A DNA stretch of 13,088 nt, from assembly GCA_024278415.1 (NCBI GenBank), contig JAJRTI010000444.1, positions 1-13,088 on the forward strand, written 5' to 3'. Below the pieces are notes generated by a model, which worked only from the letters and a program-made list of their open reading frames with translations, was not told the origin of the DNA and searched no databases. Source of the stretch: Planctomycetota bacterium (GTDB lineage: Bacteria > Planctomycetota > Brocadiia > JAJRTI01). The position numbers and the translations under genes were made by a program. This document shows, in pieces, positions 1 to 7,066 of this stretch; within the stretch, counting starts at the first letter, position 1, and every line of letters begins with the position of its first letter.

Positions 1-68
1 CCCAGGGTTGCGAGCTTCGCTCGCGAACCCTGGGCTGGTATCCGGAATCCCGTTGGGATTCAGATACC
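1..68. repeat. Double-hairpin (REP/cruciform-like) intergenic element
   Basis: Two adjacent hairpins start at the window edge. The first pairs positions 1-15 with 19-34 through 15 base pairs, with one bulged G at 25 and a TTC loop. The second pairs GAATCCC (45-51) with GGGATTC (55-61) around a GTT loop, and is extended by GGTAT (37-41) against ATACC (64-68). A weaker CAAC/GTTG pairing follows near 71-86. Adjacent GC-rich hairpins of this kind are typical of REP-like interspersed elements, and similar CCCAGGGTT hairpins are, from memory, common between genes in PVC-type genomes. It lies 3' of the hydrolase gene, so it could also help end that transcript, although no T-run follows. The element may continue left of the window. 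I see nothing recognisable in 90-204. Confidence 0.6.
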
Positions 69-204
69 CCAACACGCGGCGTTGCACGGAAGCTTTGACA
101 GTATTCCGGTACCTGGCTGTTGTACTTGGCTGAAGTGTTACGCTTGTCTATTGTAACCGCGCTACGCCAATGGTCAAGTTGCGCCTTGCTGGCGTATGCC
201 GCTG

Positions 205-2187
205 TCATCTCCCCACCAGCTTCGCGTCGATCCCCAGCGCCTTCATGTGCCCGCGGAGCTTGCGCGGGTCCCAGGGCTCCATCTCGTGGTTCCACGGATC
301 GACGAGCCGGAGGCTCTTCTTCGCGAGCAGCTTGAAGCAGTCGGGCAGGTCGAAGTGGTTGAGCACGTCCGTGGCCATCGACGACAGTGGCCAACTCTGC
401 ACTGGGGACTGGGTCAGTTCGTGGTAGGAGAGCAAGGCGTTCTGAAGGGTGACCTGCTTCACGAGCGGGTGGAGGCACGCGGCGAACGTGGAGATCACCG
501 CGCCTAGGCCGCGGCCCACGAGGTGGATGCGCTTGTAGCCCTGCGCGTCGAAGAGGTCGAGCGTCGCGAGCAGGTCGTGCACGCGGCGGCCAAGATAGGA
601 CTCCCCGAACATCTCGCTGTAGCTCGCATAGAAGTAGTCGCTGCCGTACGGCGCGAAGAAGTCGCGGTTCGCGCAGGTGAGCGGCGCGCTCTGGCCGATG
701 CTGCGCACGTCGAGCGCGAAGAGGGGGTCGCTGTCCGGCGCGAGGCCGTCAATCACGTCCTGCTGCGACGAGATGTGCGGCACGTAGAGCGTGGCGTCCT
801 TGCACTTGGGGAAGTGGAAGTAGTACGTGCCGTTCGACAGCAGGTGTAGGATGGCCTGGATGCCGGGCTCGGTCTCCACCGCGAAGCCGCTGTGGTACGC
901 ATAGCGCTCCGTGTCCTTGCCGCGCTGGCGCAGGATACGGTAGTGCGGCGCCGCGGCGCGCTTGGGCAACGCGAGCAGCTTCTCGATACGCTTCCTCAAC
1001 TCGGCCGGCGACAGCTTGGGCCGCGTGATCGCGTTCGCATGGTCGCGGTTGAAGTCGAACACGCGGCGCGCGCCCATGCGGTGCACTTGCCCTTCCGGCG
1101 ACGCGTAGAGGTCGGCGTCTGGCTCCACCGGTGGAGTCGTCTCCTTCTTGGGCCCGCGCACGTTGGAGTGTTTCATGAAGAAGCCGTACATGGCCTCGCG
1201 GTTTTCGAGGTGGTAGCCGTGGTTCGTGGGCCCCACGAACATCTGCACGTTGTCCTCCGCGCCGACGATGCCATAGAGCCGGCGCAACTCCTCGTACGTC
1301 TGCGTCAGACCGCGCACGTCGAAGTAGTCGTTCTGCTGGCCCATAAGCAGCACCGGCCGCGGAAGCTGCGCGATGAAGAACGCGCTCATGTCCAGGCCCA
1401 TGCCGATGATCTTGGGCGGGATCTGCTCCGAGTCCGCGGGCAACTCGTTTTCCAGGTTGGCGAGGTAGGTCGTGACGAAGCAACTCGGCGCGGCCATGGT
1501 GAATCGGTCGTCGAGCCCGCAGAGGTACGTGCTCAGGGTGCCGCCGCCGGAGTTGCCGGTCACGCCCACGCGCGTGGGGTCAGCCTCGGGCCGGGACAGC
1601 AGGTAGTCGAGCCCGCGGATGCCGTCCCATGCGCGCCACATGCCCACGTGGTCGCCAAAGAGGCGCATCTGGTTGCCCATCATGTTGTGCTCTTGGCAGC
1701 AGCCTTGGGGCGCGGCTTTGCCCGCGTCGCCGACGTACTGAAGCCGCTCGCCTTGGCTGATGGGATCGTAGATGAGCACGAGGAACCCCCGCTCCGCTAG
1801 CCCTTGGCAGAAGTGCTGATACAGGTCGCAGGCCTTGCCGTTGCCCGAGTGGCCGCACGTGCCGAGCACGCAAGGGAACGGCCCGCGCTTGCCCTTGGGG
1901 ATGTAGAGGTTGGCCGTGACCGGGAAGCCGGGCCGGCTCTCGTAGAGCACCTTCTCGACGGTGTAGCGTTTGCGCTCGATTGCGCCGGTGATGCGCGCGT
2001 TCAGCGGCGTGCGCTTGGGCCTCGGGCCGAAGGATTTGCGCAGCCCGCGCCGCGCCTCGTCGCGCAGCTTCATCACGTCCTTCTTCGTGCGCACCTTCGC
2101 GATCGTGTCCTGGCGCTTCGCGGCGAACGCGCGCATGCGGTTGACGAAGTACTCGTGCACCATGTGGCCGTAGAGATGCTCGGGCAT
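205..2187 (-). CDS. Two-lobed alpha/beta hydrolase, acetylxylan-esterase/dienelactone-hydrolase-like, second lobe probably inactive
   Basis: A 660-aa protein without a signal peptide, so probably cytoplasmic. Residues about 75-345 form an alpha/beta hydrolase domain of the acetylxylan-esterase type: an oxyanion/strand region CGHSGNGKA (111-119), YDPISQGERLQ (140-150), nucleophile elbow GNSGG with Ser213, probable acid Asp287 or Asp290 in QQNDYFD, and His323 in TNHGYH. The triad is complete, so hydrolysis of an ester, perhaps acetyl groups on sugars, is likely; the substrate is not visible. Residues about 430-630 look like a second hydrolase fold, but the elbow position reads GRGLG (558-562), with Gly560 where Ser is expected and no obvious triad, so this lobe is probably structural or substrate-binding. 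The start has AAGGAG seven bases upstream. The gene follows the glycosidase-like gene by 52 nt and is probably co-transcribed with it. The fold is secure; the exact substrate class is not. Confidence 0.9.
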   Translation of the reverse strand: MPEHLYGHMVHEYFVNRMRAFAAKRQDTIAKVRTKKDVMKLRDEARRGLRKSFGPRPKRTPLNARITGAIERKRYTVEKVLYESRPGFPVTANLYIPKGKRGPFPCVLGTCGHSGNGKACDLYQHFCQGLAERGFLVLIYDPISQGERLQYVGDAGKAAPQGCCQEHNMMGNQMRLFGDHVGMWRAWDGIRGLDYLLSRPEADPTRVGVTGNSGGGTLSTYLCGLDDRFTMAAPSCFVTTYLANLENELPADSEQIPPKIIGMGLDMSAFFIAQLPRPVLLMGQQNDYFDVRGLTQTYEELRRLYGIVGAEDNVQMFVGPTNHGYHLENREAMYGFFMKHSNVRGPKKETTPPVEPDADLYASPEGQVHRMGARRVFDFNRDHANAITRPKLSPAELRKRIEKLLALPKRAAAPHYRILRQRGKDTERYAYHSGFAVETEPGIQAILHLLSNGTYYFHFPKCKDATLYVPHISSQQDVIDGLAPDSDPLFALDVRSIGQSAPLTCANRDFFAPYGSDYFYASYSEMFGESYLGRRVHDLLATLDLFDAQGYKRIHLVGRGLGAVISTFAACLHPLVKQVTLQNALLSYHELTQSPVQSWPLSSMATDVLNHFDLPDCFKLLAKKSLRLVDPWNHEMEPWDPRKLRGHMKALGIDAKLVGR

Positions 2188-2239
2188 GGGGAGGCTCCTT
2201 GGGGAAGATAAGGCGGCAAGCGGATGGCGGCGAGGCCCG

Positions 2240-5071
2240 TCACTCCTGCGCCAGCAACACGACTTCGCCAGGCGCGAGTGTCAGGCCGCGGGCGAGGCTG
2301 GCCGGGATGCGCTCTTGGCCGGCGCTCGTGACTTTGCGTAGAGAACCCGATGAGGCCAACTCGGAAAACCACCGCGGCAGCGGGCGCTGCGGGATGCAGG
2401 TCGCGCGCCGGGACGTGTAGTTGATAAGCACCCAGCCGACCTTGCCCGCCGGAGAACGATAGGCTTGTTGGATCACCGCGGGCGCTTGGAGGTCTTTGTT
2501 CCGCCACTTGCCGGTCTTCGAGTCTTTCGTGCTGATCGTCAGCTTGGTCCAGGGCCCGGTCTCGACGGGCTGGAGCATGCGGCCGAGGAGCAGGTAGTCG
2601 CGCGCGAACGTCTGCCGGGCCTTCGTGCCCGCGATTAAGATGTTGACCCAGCGTTCGCCCAGCATGTCCCGGAAACTCAGCCATGGAGTGGACTGCGGCC
2701 CGGCGCAAACGCCCAGAGCCATGTTGGCCGCGGCCGCGTACGCCGCGGGCCCCCAACTGCCGAAGAAGCCGGTTTCGATCATGCGGCCGTGGTAGACGAA
2801 CGAGAACATGCTCGGCAGGGGCGCCATCTTGTCGGTCGTCATGGCCAGGGCCCTGGCGCGCAGGTGCCGCATCTGCGCGCAACGCGTGTACACGGCCACG
2901 TACGAGTGCAACCGCACCTCGTTGAAGTATTCCTCGACAAACCCGAAGCCCGACTCGCGCGCGCCGGGGATCGCGTCGCGCACCTTGTCCAGGTACGTCC
3001 GCGCGGCCTCGGTCTGCCAATGGCCCTCGCCCGCGGGGTGCGGATGTTTGCGGTTCCAACAGGGCCGAGAGATCTCCATCCCTCCGCCATCGAACTGCAC
3101 GTCGTCAAAGCCCGCGGCCTTCATTCGCCTGAGCGTCTGCACCGCGTGCTCGAAGGCCGGGCGGGACGTGGGGCAGACGATCGCGCCGCGGTATCGGGGC
3201 GCGCCGCCGTAGATGGCGTTGCCTTTCTCGTCTTGCATCGCGACGAGGGCCGGGAGCAGCCCCAGCTTGCGCAGCGCTTGCATACCTTCCTCGCCGAATC
3301 CGTAGTCGCTCTTCGGCCTCTGAATGTTAAGGTTGTAGAACATGACGTCCGCGGTCACGCGCAGTCCGGCCTTGTGGATCGCCTCGGTCGCGGAGCGGAG
3401 CGTCTGCTCGCCTTGCTGGGGCGGCCACCAGTCGGGGTTCATCCACAGCCCCCACTTCTCCCACCCGCGTAAATCCACCACGCCGCCCAGATCCTTAATC
3501 TCCTTGGGCAGCGCGTCCATGACCGCGGGCACTTCTTTCAGGCGGAAGCGCCCGCGATGCTTCTTGAAGAACGCTTGCACGTCTTCCCGCGTCATGTCCC
3601 TTGGATGCTTCGGAAGCAGGCGCGGGCCGGCTTCGGGGAGGTAGATGAAATAGTGCGGGACGCTGCGCAGGCGCCACGAGCCGATGTCGCCGCGCTGGCT
3701 GAGCGGCTTCGGACACCACGGCTGCTTCTCGGCCCACTCGCGATACACGCCGGCGGCCTCGTACGGGCTGTGCGCGATCGGACCCAGCCGCACCACAAAC
3801 TTCGGCAAGTCATCCTGCGAACCGACCCGAACGCTACAGCGCCAGGCGATCGAGTGGGGCACGTCGCCCGCTTTCTTCGCGAAGGGCTGCATCTCCAGGG
3901 TCTTCACCCATTGGTCGGGGTCGAGCGCCATCAGATACAGCCCGCCGCGTTCGCCGAATTGATACATCAAGGGAATGCGCGCGGACGTGGGATACACCTT
4001 GGGCCCAAACCGAACTCCATCGACGAGCGACACCGGCCGCTCGCCGCCGACAAAGGTGCCGCGGGGCGCTCTGCCCAGCACGCCGCGGGTGATGAACTGC
4101 GGAAAGATGATCTGGGTCACGCGCCAGCCCGGTTCGGTCTCCACGCGGTCCAGCGACAGGTCCACCCAGCCGCTCTTGCCCAGCGCGGCGCGCAAGACGA
4201 CCCGTCGCACGCCGTCGGGGTGTGTCGCCTCGATGAGACGGACGCCGTCGCCGGCCGGCCGCGTGGTAACCGAGCGCGCATGGATCGACCGCACCTCCTC
4301 GACTCGGCCATCGTCGCTCTTGACTCGGATCGAATACAAGGGCGCTTCGGGAAACGGCCCCGCGAGCAACTTCAGCTCGGCGCGCTTCTTGAACACCAGG
4401 GATCGGATGCTCAGCCGCGGCTCCGCGAACGCGATCTTGGCCGCCTCGTTCTCCATCGTGATCAGCTTGCTATTCTTGATCGCCTCCTCCAGCTCCTGCT
4501 TCGACAGCCTTGGGCCGGCGCTACCCCGTTCGACGAAGGCCACGTAGTCCCACCACACCTTCCCCTTCACGGGCTGTTTGTCGCCGGCCCTGCCGACGTG
4601 GCGGAGGCCGATGCGCACGGCCTCGGTCGTGAGCGTGGTGCGGAACGGGACTTCGACCTTGGTCCAGTCGTTGCGGCCGCTCAGGCGCATCGAGCCCTTG
4701 AGCAGGAACTTCCACCCGCGCACGTCCTGGAGTTCCACGTGGATCTCGCCGCTCTCCAACTCGGTCTTCACGTACGCCGACAGCATGTATTCCGTGTCGG
4801 GGAACACAGCGATCTTTTGCACGGGGCAGTAGAACTGCGCGTTCTCGTCGAAGTTCAGCGTCAGCCGCGCGGACGTTTTCCCGGAGTGGGCCACGGTCTT
4901 GTCCATCGCCAAGTCGACGGGCCGGTCTCCGTGGCCCTTGCGCGGGCTTCGGAAGCTCCATCCCTTCATCCCGTCCTCGAACCCGGGGTTCGTGATGAGA
5001 TTCGGCTGGGCCGCGGCAAGCGGCCCAGCGCCGATCCCGAGAAGCAGGCACATCATGTGAGCCCTGCGCAT
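2240..5071 (-). CDS. Large secreted glycosidase-like protein: N-terminal carbohydrate-binding-type beta domain plus TIM-barrel-like region (DUF6259-like)
   Basis: A 943-aa protein. The start at 5071 is chosen over an in-frame ATG at 5143 because AAAGGAAA lies just upstream and the protein then begins with a signal peptide (residues 1-20, MRRAHMM followed by a hydrophobic stretch, cut near AAA-QP). Residues 23-182 resemble a CBM4/9-type jelly roll: NLITNPGFEDGMKGW, then SAYVKTE and VWWDYVAF. Residues about 205-430 look like an all-beta domain of the kind preceding GH barrels. Residues about 500-840 resemble a glycosidase barrel: GLWMNPDWWPP, GLRVTADVMFYN, GFDDVQFDGGG with Asp661 as a nucleophile or acid candidate, and FGFVEEYFNE with Glu713/Glu714. 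A short beta domain closes the protein (about 865-943). The layout recalls DUF6259 and related GH36/GH31-like families; that is recollection, not a search result. It is followed after 52 nt by the hydrolase gene, suggesting a shared glycan substrate. Confidence 0.85.
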   Translation of the reverse strand: MRRAHMMCLLLGIGAGPLAAAQPNLITNPGFEDGMKGWSFRSPRKGHGDRPVDLAMDKTVAHSGKTSARLTLNFDENAQFYCPVQKIAVFPDTEYMLSAYVKTELESGEIHVELQDVRGWKFLLKGSMRLSGRNDWTKVEVPFRTTLTTEAVRIGLRHVGRAGDKQPVKGKVWWDYVAFVERGSAGPRLSKQELEEAIKNSKLITMENEAAKIAFAEPRLSIRSLVFKKRAELKLLAGPFPEAPLYSIRVKSDDGRVEEVRSIHARSVTTRPAGDGVRLIEATHPDGVRRVVLRAALGKSGWVDLSLDRVETEPGWRVTQIIFPQFITRGVLGRAPRGTFVGGERPVSLVDGVRFGPKVYPTSARIPLMYQFGERGGLYLMALDPDQWVKTLEMQPFAKKAGDVPHSIAWRCSVRVGSQDDLPKFVVRLGPIAHSPYEAAGVYREWAEKQPWCPKPLSQRGDIGSWRLRSVPHYFIYLPEAGPRLLPKHPRDMTREDVQAFFKKHRGRFRLKEVPAVMDALPKEIKDLGGVVDLRGWEKWGLWMNPDWWPPQQGEQTLRSATEAIHKAGLRVTADVMFYNLNIQRPKSDYGFGEEGMQALRKLGLLPALVAMQDEKGNAIYGGAPRYRGAIVCPTSRPAFEHAVQTLRRMKAAGFDDVQFDGGGMEISRPCWNRKHPHPAGEGHWQTEAARTYLDKVRDAIPGARESGFGFVEEYFNEVRLHSYVAVYTRCAQMRHLRARALAMTTDKMAPLPSMFSFVYHGRMIETGFFGSWGPAAYAAAANMALGVCAGPQSTPWLSFRDMLGERWVNILIAGTKARQTFARDYLLLGRMLQPVETGPWTKLTISTKDSKTGKWRNKDLQAPAVIQQAYRSPAGKVGWVLINYTSRRATCIPQRPLPRWFSELASSGSLRKVTSAGQERIPASLARGLTLAPGEVVLLAQE

Positions 5072-5114
5072 GCAATTTCCTTTCACCAAATCGGCCGTTT
5101 CGACACCGCGGTCG

Positions 5115-5143
5115 ATCATGCCACAACGACTCGCGTCTGGCAA
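5115..5143 (-). promoter_or_regulatory. Candidate sigma70-like promoter for the glycosidase-hydrolase pair
   Basis: Read on the minus strand, TTGCCA (5143-5138) matches the -35 consensus at five of six positions. It is separated by exactly 17 nt from CATGAT (5120-5115), which matches the -10 at four of six. Transcription would start near 5107, giving an untranslated leader of about 36 nt that contains the AAAGGAAA ribosome site of the 5071 start. Good spacing supports the call; the -10 is only moderate. Confidence 0.4.
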
Positions 5144-5151
5144 GGTGATGA

Positions 5152-5167
5152 CGCGGCGCGCGCCGCG
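5152..5167. repeat. Perfect 16-bp GC-only palindrome between two genes
   Basis: CGCGGCGCGCGCCGCG is its own reverse complement. It lies 28 nt past the stop of the small membrane protein gene and 9 nt upstream of the candidate -35 of the glycosidase gene. It could act as the stem of a U-less transcript end (6-bp stem, GCGC loop) or as a dyad operator, or it may be chance in GC-rich DNA. No T-run follows on either strand. Confidence 0.35.
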
Positions 5168-5194
5168 GAAATGGGACGAGTCGCCCGTCTGGGT

Positions 5195-5533
5195 TCAGCC
5201 GGCTTGCATCGCGTCGCGCTCTGCAACGATCTCCTCCAGCCGTTCCTCGATCTCCTCCATCTTCTCCGCCAGCGCCCGCAAGATACAGTTCTGCCGATAG
5301 ACCCAGAAGCACATGTACGCGACGGCGAGGAACACAACGCCTGCAAGGAGTGTGTTGCCGTTGTCCCCCGTCTGCTTGAACGCGATCGCGAGGAGGCCCG
5401 CGCCAAGAATCGCGCTGAGCCCGGCCGGCAGCAGCGGCTTCCACCAGCGGCGTTTCGCGGACTGAAGCGCGGACGCGACGCGCTTGGCCTTCAGTTTCTC
5501 GGCAACGATCTCTCGCATCTCCTGGTCGTCCAT
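5195..5533 (-). CDS. Small two-TM membrane protein with C-terminal coiled coil, unknown function
   Basis: A 112-aa protein that I do not recognise. Residues 1-30 are charged and basic at the end (KRRWWK, 28-32). Two hydrophobic helices follow (about 33-52 and 61-79), joined by the short polar loop KQTGDNGN. Residues 84-110 (LRALAEKMEEIEERLEEIVAERD) show heptad-like leucine/isoleucine spacing and high Glu content, so they probably form a cytoplasmic coiled coil with both termini inside. The start at 5533 is preferred to the in-frame 5716 because the extra 61 residues lack any conserved look, and AGAGGAG lies 12 nt before 5533, slightly far but usable. The stop is 123 nt before the glycosidase start. 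General role may be membrane scaffolding or shape sensing; that is a guess. Strand-consistent coding and sensible topology support it as a real gene. Confidence 0.7.
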   Translation of the reverse strand: MDDQEMREIVAEKLKAKRVASALQSAKRRWWKPLLPAGLSAILGAGLLAIAFKQTGDNGNTLLAGVVFLAVAYMCFWVYRQNCILRALAEKMEEIEERLEEIVAERDAMQAG

Positions 5534-5585
5534 GGCGCGGGCGTGCTCCTCTGCTTGGCAAGTGTGGTTGGCGATGATTCCCCTC

Positions 5586-5615
5586 AGTCTACACGAGCCG
5601 GCAGATCGAATGCAC
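5586..5615 (-). promoter_or_regulatory. Weak candidate promoter for the small membrane protein
   Basis: On the minus strand, GTGCAT (5615-5610) is followed after 18 nt by TAGACT (5591-5586), four of six to the -10 consensus. It would start RNA near 5579, about 46 nt before the 5533 start. The -35 resembles the TTGCAT of two better candidates in this window, which is the main reason for listing it. The rest of 5616-5765 shows nothing recognisable. Confidence 0.25.
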
Positions 5616-5765
5616 ACGCGTTTGGGCCGATTTGTGGTCGCCTCGACCTGGCGCCATGGGAGATCCCGCCAGCCCAACGCGGGCACGAACGAGAACGGCC
5701 GCCCCTCGACGCTCATCGCCCACGCCCCACGACCGCCTTGTTGACGCCCGCCACATCACCCGTAC

Positions 5766-5804
5766 AAAAAAAAGCGGGTTGCAGGCGGGGGCGACCTGCA
5801 ACCC
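5766..5804 (-). terminator. Strong rho-independent terminator
   Basis: On the minus strand GGGTTGCAGG (5804-5795) pairs perfectly with CCTGCAACCC (5785-5776) around a nine-base loop. Two bases later come eight T (5773-5766). Stem, loop size and T-run all fit an intrinsic terminator, and the T-run gives the strand. It ends the candidate small RNA; read-through from the TPR gene, which stops 214 nt upstream, would also end here. Confidence 0.88.
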
Positions 5805-5859
5805 AGTTGCGCTCGTCGACCGGGCGGGGGAGCCCGGCATAGGGGGAGACAAGCGCACT
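5766..5859 (-). ncRNA. Candidate small RNA with three C5 loops and an intrinsic terminator (6C-RNA-like design)
   Basis: Between a promoter-like site and an intrinsic terminator lie about 94 nt with dense structure. P1 pairs 5857-5848 with 5817-5808 (nine Watson-Crick pairs and one G-U), and can extend to 5859/5805 across a bulged A. Inside it P2 pairs 5838-5832 with 5825-5819 (CCGGGC against GCCCGG plus a G-U). P3 is the terminator hairpin. Each unpaired segment holds five C: the internal loop UCCCCCUAU (5847-5839), the P2 loop UCCCCC (5831-5826) and the terminator loop UCGCCCCCG (5794-5786). Unpaired C runs are how several bacterial small RNAs bind G-rich ribosome sites; here the HEAT and beta-helix genes carry GGGAGGA and GGAGGAA. 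Actinobacterial 6C RNA has a similar plan, but homology is not shown. It might instead be a leader or attenuator of the small membrane protein gene 233 nt downstream. Nothing suggests it encodes protein. Confidence 0.6.
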
Positions 5860-5866
5860 GAGAAGA

Positions 5867-5895
5867 AGTATACATTCTTCCCAACGGGAATGCAA
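5867..5895 (-). promoter_or_regulatory. Candidate sigma70-like promoter of the small RNA
   Basis: On the minus strand TTGCAT (5895-5890) stands exactly 17 nt before TATACT (5872-5867), which is five of six to the -10 consensus. A start at the A of 5859, eight nt past the -10, would give an RNA whose first base closes stem P1. A purine start and the immediate start of the fold support the call. The -10 also overlaps a GAAGAA/TTCTTC inverted repeat (5862-5880) that could bind a regulator. Confidence 0.5.
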
Positions 5896-5912
5896 GGGCC
5901 ATGAAAGTGGCC

Positions 5913-5956
5913 CAGCTCCGGTGAATAGGCGCGTGCGCGGCTATTCACCGGAGCTG
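5913..5956. repeat. Perfect 16-bp inverted repeat 3' of the TPR gene
   Basis: CAGCTCCGGTGAATAG (5913-5928) is exactly complementary to CTATTCACCGGAGCTG (5941-5956). The 12-nt centre can itself pair three more bases (CGC/GCG) after a G-G mismatch, giving a very stable hairpin. No T-run follows on either strand, so it is not a classical terminator, but it lies 61 nt after the TPR stop and 18 nt upstream of the small RNA -35. A second small hairpin, GGGCC/GGCCC (5896-5913), abuts it. It may be a transcript-end stabiliser, a dyad operator or an interspersed repeat. Confidence 0.7.
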
Positions 5957-6017
5957 CTGCGAGCGTAAGTCACTTGCGCTTCTGTGCGGAGACGAGGAGG
6001 GGCTTGTTCCCGCGACG

Positions 6018-7058
6018 TTACCGAGCCTTCTGCTGCAACATCGTGTCGATGGCTTTAATTCGAGCCCGCGCGGTGGCGGCGTGAGCCGGTGCGGCCTTGG
6101 CCATCGCCACGACGCGCTCGTATAGCGGCTTGGCCTCCGCGTACTGGCGAGCGACGAACAGGGTGTGCGCGACGTAGAGTTGCGCTTCGGATCGCTGCGC
6201 CGGCGTCGCTCCCTTCATGTTCAGAATCTTGGTGAACCCCTGGTGGGCCTGATCGTACCGGCGCTCATACACGTAGCTGTACGCGATCTCGAACTGAGCG
6301 TTCACGCGGTCCGCGGGCGACGCGTCCGGCGATGCCAGTGTTTTGCGAGCGCGCCCGCGTAACGCGTCGAATCCCCCAGTCGCTCGGCAAAGCGCCCACA
6401 ACCGTTGCTGCACATCCCGGGATGCGCGCAGGCCGGGGATAGCGAGCAATTGATTCAGCGCCTGCCGCGCGGCCGCGTAGTCTTGCCGGTCGGCGTACGT
6501 TTCGGCCAGGCCGAGATAGGCCGCCTTGAGATCGCGGCGTTGAAGCCGCTTGTTGGAGTACTGCGGAGCGTGGAGCCATTCGAGGGCCTTGCGGTAATGG
6601 GCTTCCGCCTGGGACAAGTCCCGCTGGCGCCGCCACTGTTGCGCGATGCCCATCTCCGCCAGCGCCTTGAAGATGACCGTCTCCGCGGTTTCGCGCGTGA
6701 CGGGCGCGTCCAAGATGCGGCGGTACTCGTCGAGCGCGGCCTGCGGCGGTCCCCACCTCATGGCCGATGCGGAGTAGTAGCGCCACCGCATGGAGTTGAC
6801 GAACGCTTTCATCGCGTTGCGCTCGCTGCCCGCGGCCAGGAAGCACTTGCCGATCTGGAGTTCCGCGTCCGCCTTCTTTCCCCGATCCTTCGTCGCGTCG
6901 AGCGCTTTCTTGAACGCGGCCCGCGCCGCGGCCCACTGCTTGGCCTGCATCTCTTGGAGGCCCAATTGGTAGGTAGCGTCGAAGCTTTCCTGTGCCGCGG
7001 CCGCAATGCAGACCAACGGGACGACACAGCAAAACGAGCGTGTCAGTGCTCTTTTCAT
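6018..7058 (-). CDS. Secreted or periplasmic TPR-repeat protein
   Basis: A 346-aa protein starting with a signal peptide (residues 1-22: MKRALTR, then a hydrophobic core, cut near AAA-QES). The rest is helical with tetratricopeptide-type pairs. The clearest are 27-53 (ATYQLGLQEMQAKQWAAARAAF), about 62-90, 147-165 (DLSQAEAHYRKALEWL), 178-206 (KAAYLGLAETYADRQDYAAA), 253-280 (AQFEIAYSYVYERRYDQAHQGF) and 290-318 (EAQLYVAHTLFVARQYAEAKPLY). No enzyme domain is visible, so it is likely a protein-binding scaffold. It follows the beta-helix gene by 72 nt on the same strand and may be the third gene of that operon. Its ribosome site is poor (GAGAG close to the ATG) because the leader is made of an 8-bp-periodic repeat, so expression may depend on that element. 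The overall class is secure; partner and role are unknown. Confidence 0.85.
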   Translation of the reverse strand: MKRALTRSFCCVVPLVCIAAAAQESFDATYQLGLQEMQAKQWAAARAAFKKALDATKDRGKKADAELQIGKCFLAAGSERNAMKAFVNSMRWRYYSASAMRWGPPQAALDEYRRILDAPVTRETAETVIFKALAEMGIAQQWRRQRDLSQAEAHYRKALEWLHAPQYSNKRLQRRDLKAAYLGLAETYADRQDYAAARQALNQLLAIPGLRASRDVQQRLWALCRATGGFDALRGRARKTLASPDASPADRVNAQFEIAYSYVYERRYDQAHQGFTKILNMKGATPAQRSEAQLYVAHTLFVARQYAEAKPLYERVVAMAKAAPAHAATARARIKAIDTMLQQKAR

Positions 7059-7066
7059 CTTCTCTC

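Noticed and set aside
892..1800. 302-codon open frame on the plus strand
   Set aside because: It is antisense to the hydrolase gene, which has a full catalytic triad and a ribosome site.
2073..3059. 328-codon open frame on the minus strand across the glycosidase-hydrolase boundary
   Set aside because: It is out of frame with both real genes, low in domain signal and rich in Arg/Pro/Gly. It is a frame shadow.
5072..5143. Upstream start for the glycosidase-like gene at 5143
   Set aside because: It would bury the signal peptide 24 residues inside the protein and ignore the AAAGGAAA site before 5071. The 5143 codon also overlaps the candidate -35.
5534..5716. Upstream extension of the small membrane protein to an in-frame start at 5716
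   Set aside because: The extra 61 residues have no signal peptide, no fold signs and no ribosome site, and the region contains a candidate promoter.
3557..5842. 761-codon open frame on the plus strand
   Set aside because: It lies antisense to the glycosidase-like gene and the small membrane protein gene. Its translation is rich in Arg, His and Ala without domain logic, as expected for the shadow of a GC-rich gene, and it has no ribosome site.
5766..5895. Reading the structured region as a known riboswitch upstream of the small membrane protein
   Set aside because: No known riboswitch core was recognised, and the terminator is 233 nt from the gene with no visible alternative antiterminator arm. 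A stand-alone small RNA is simpler.
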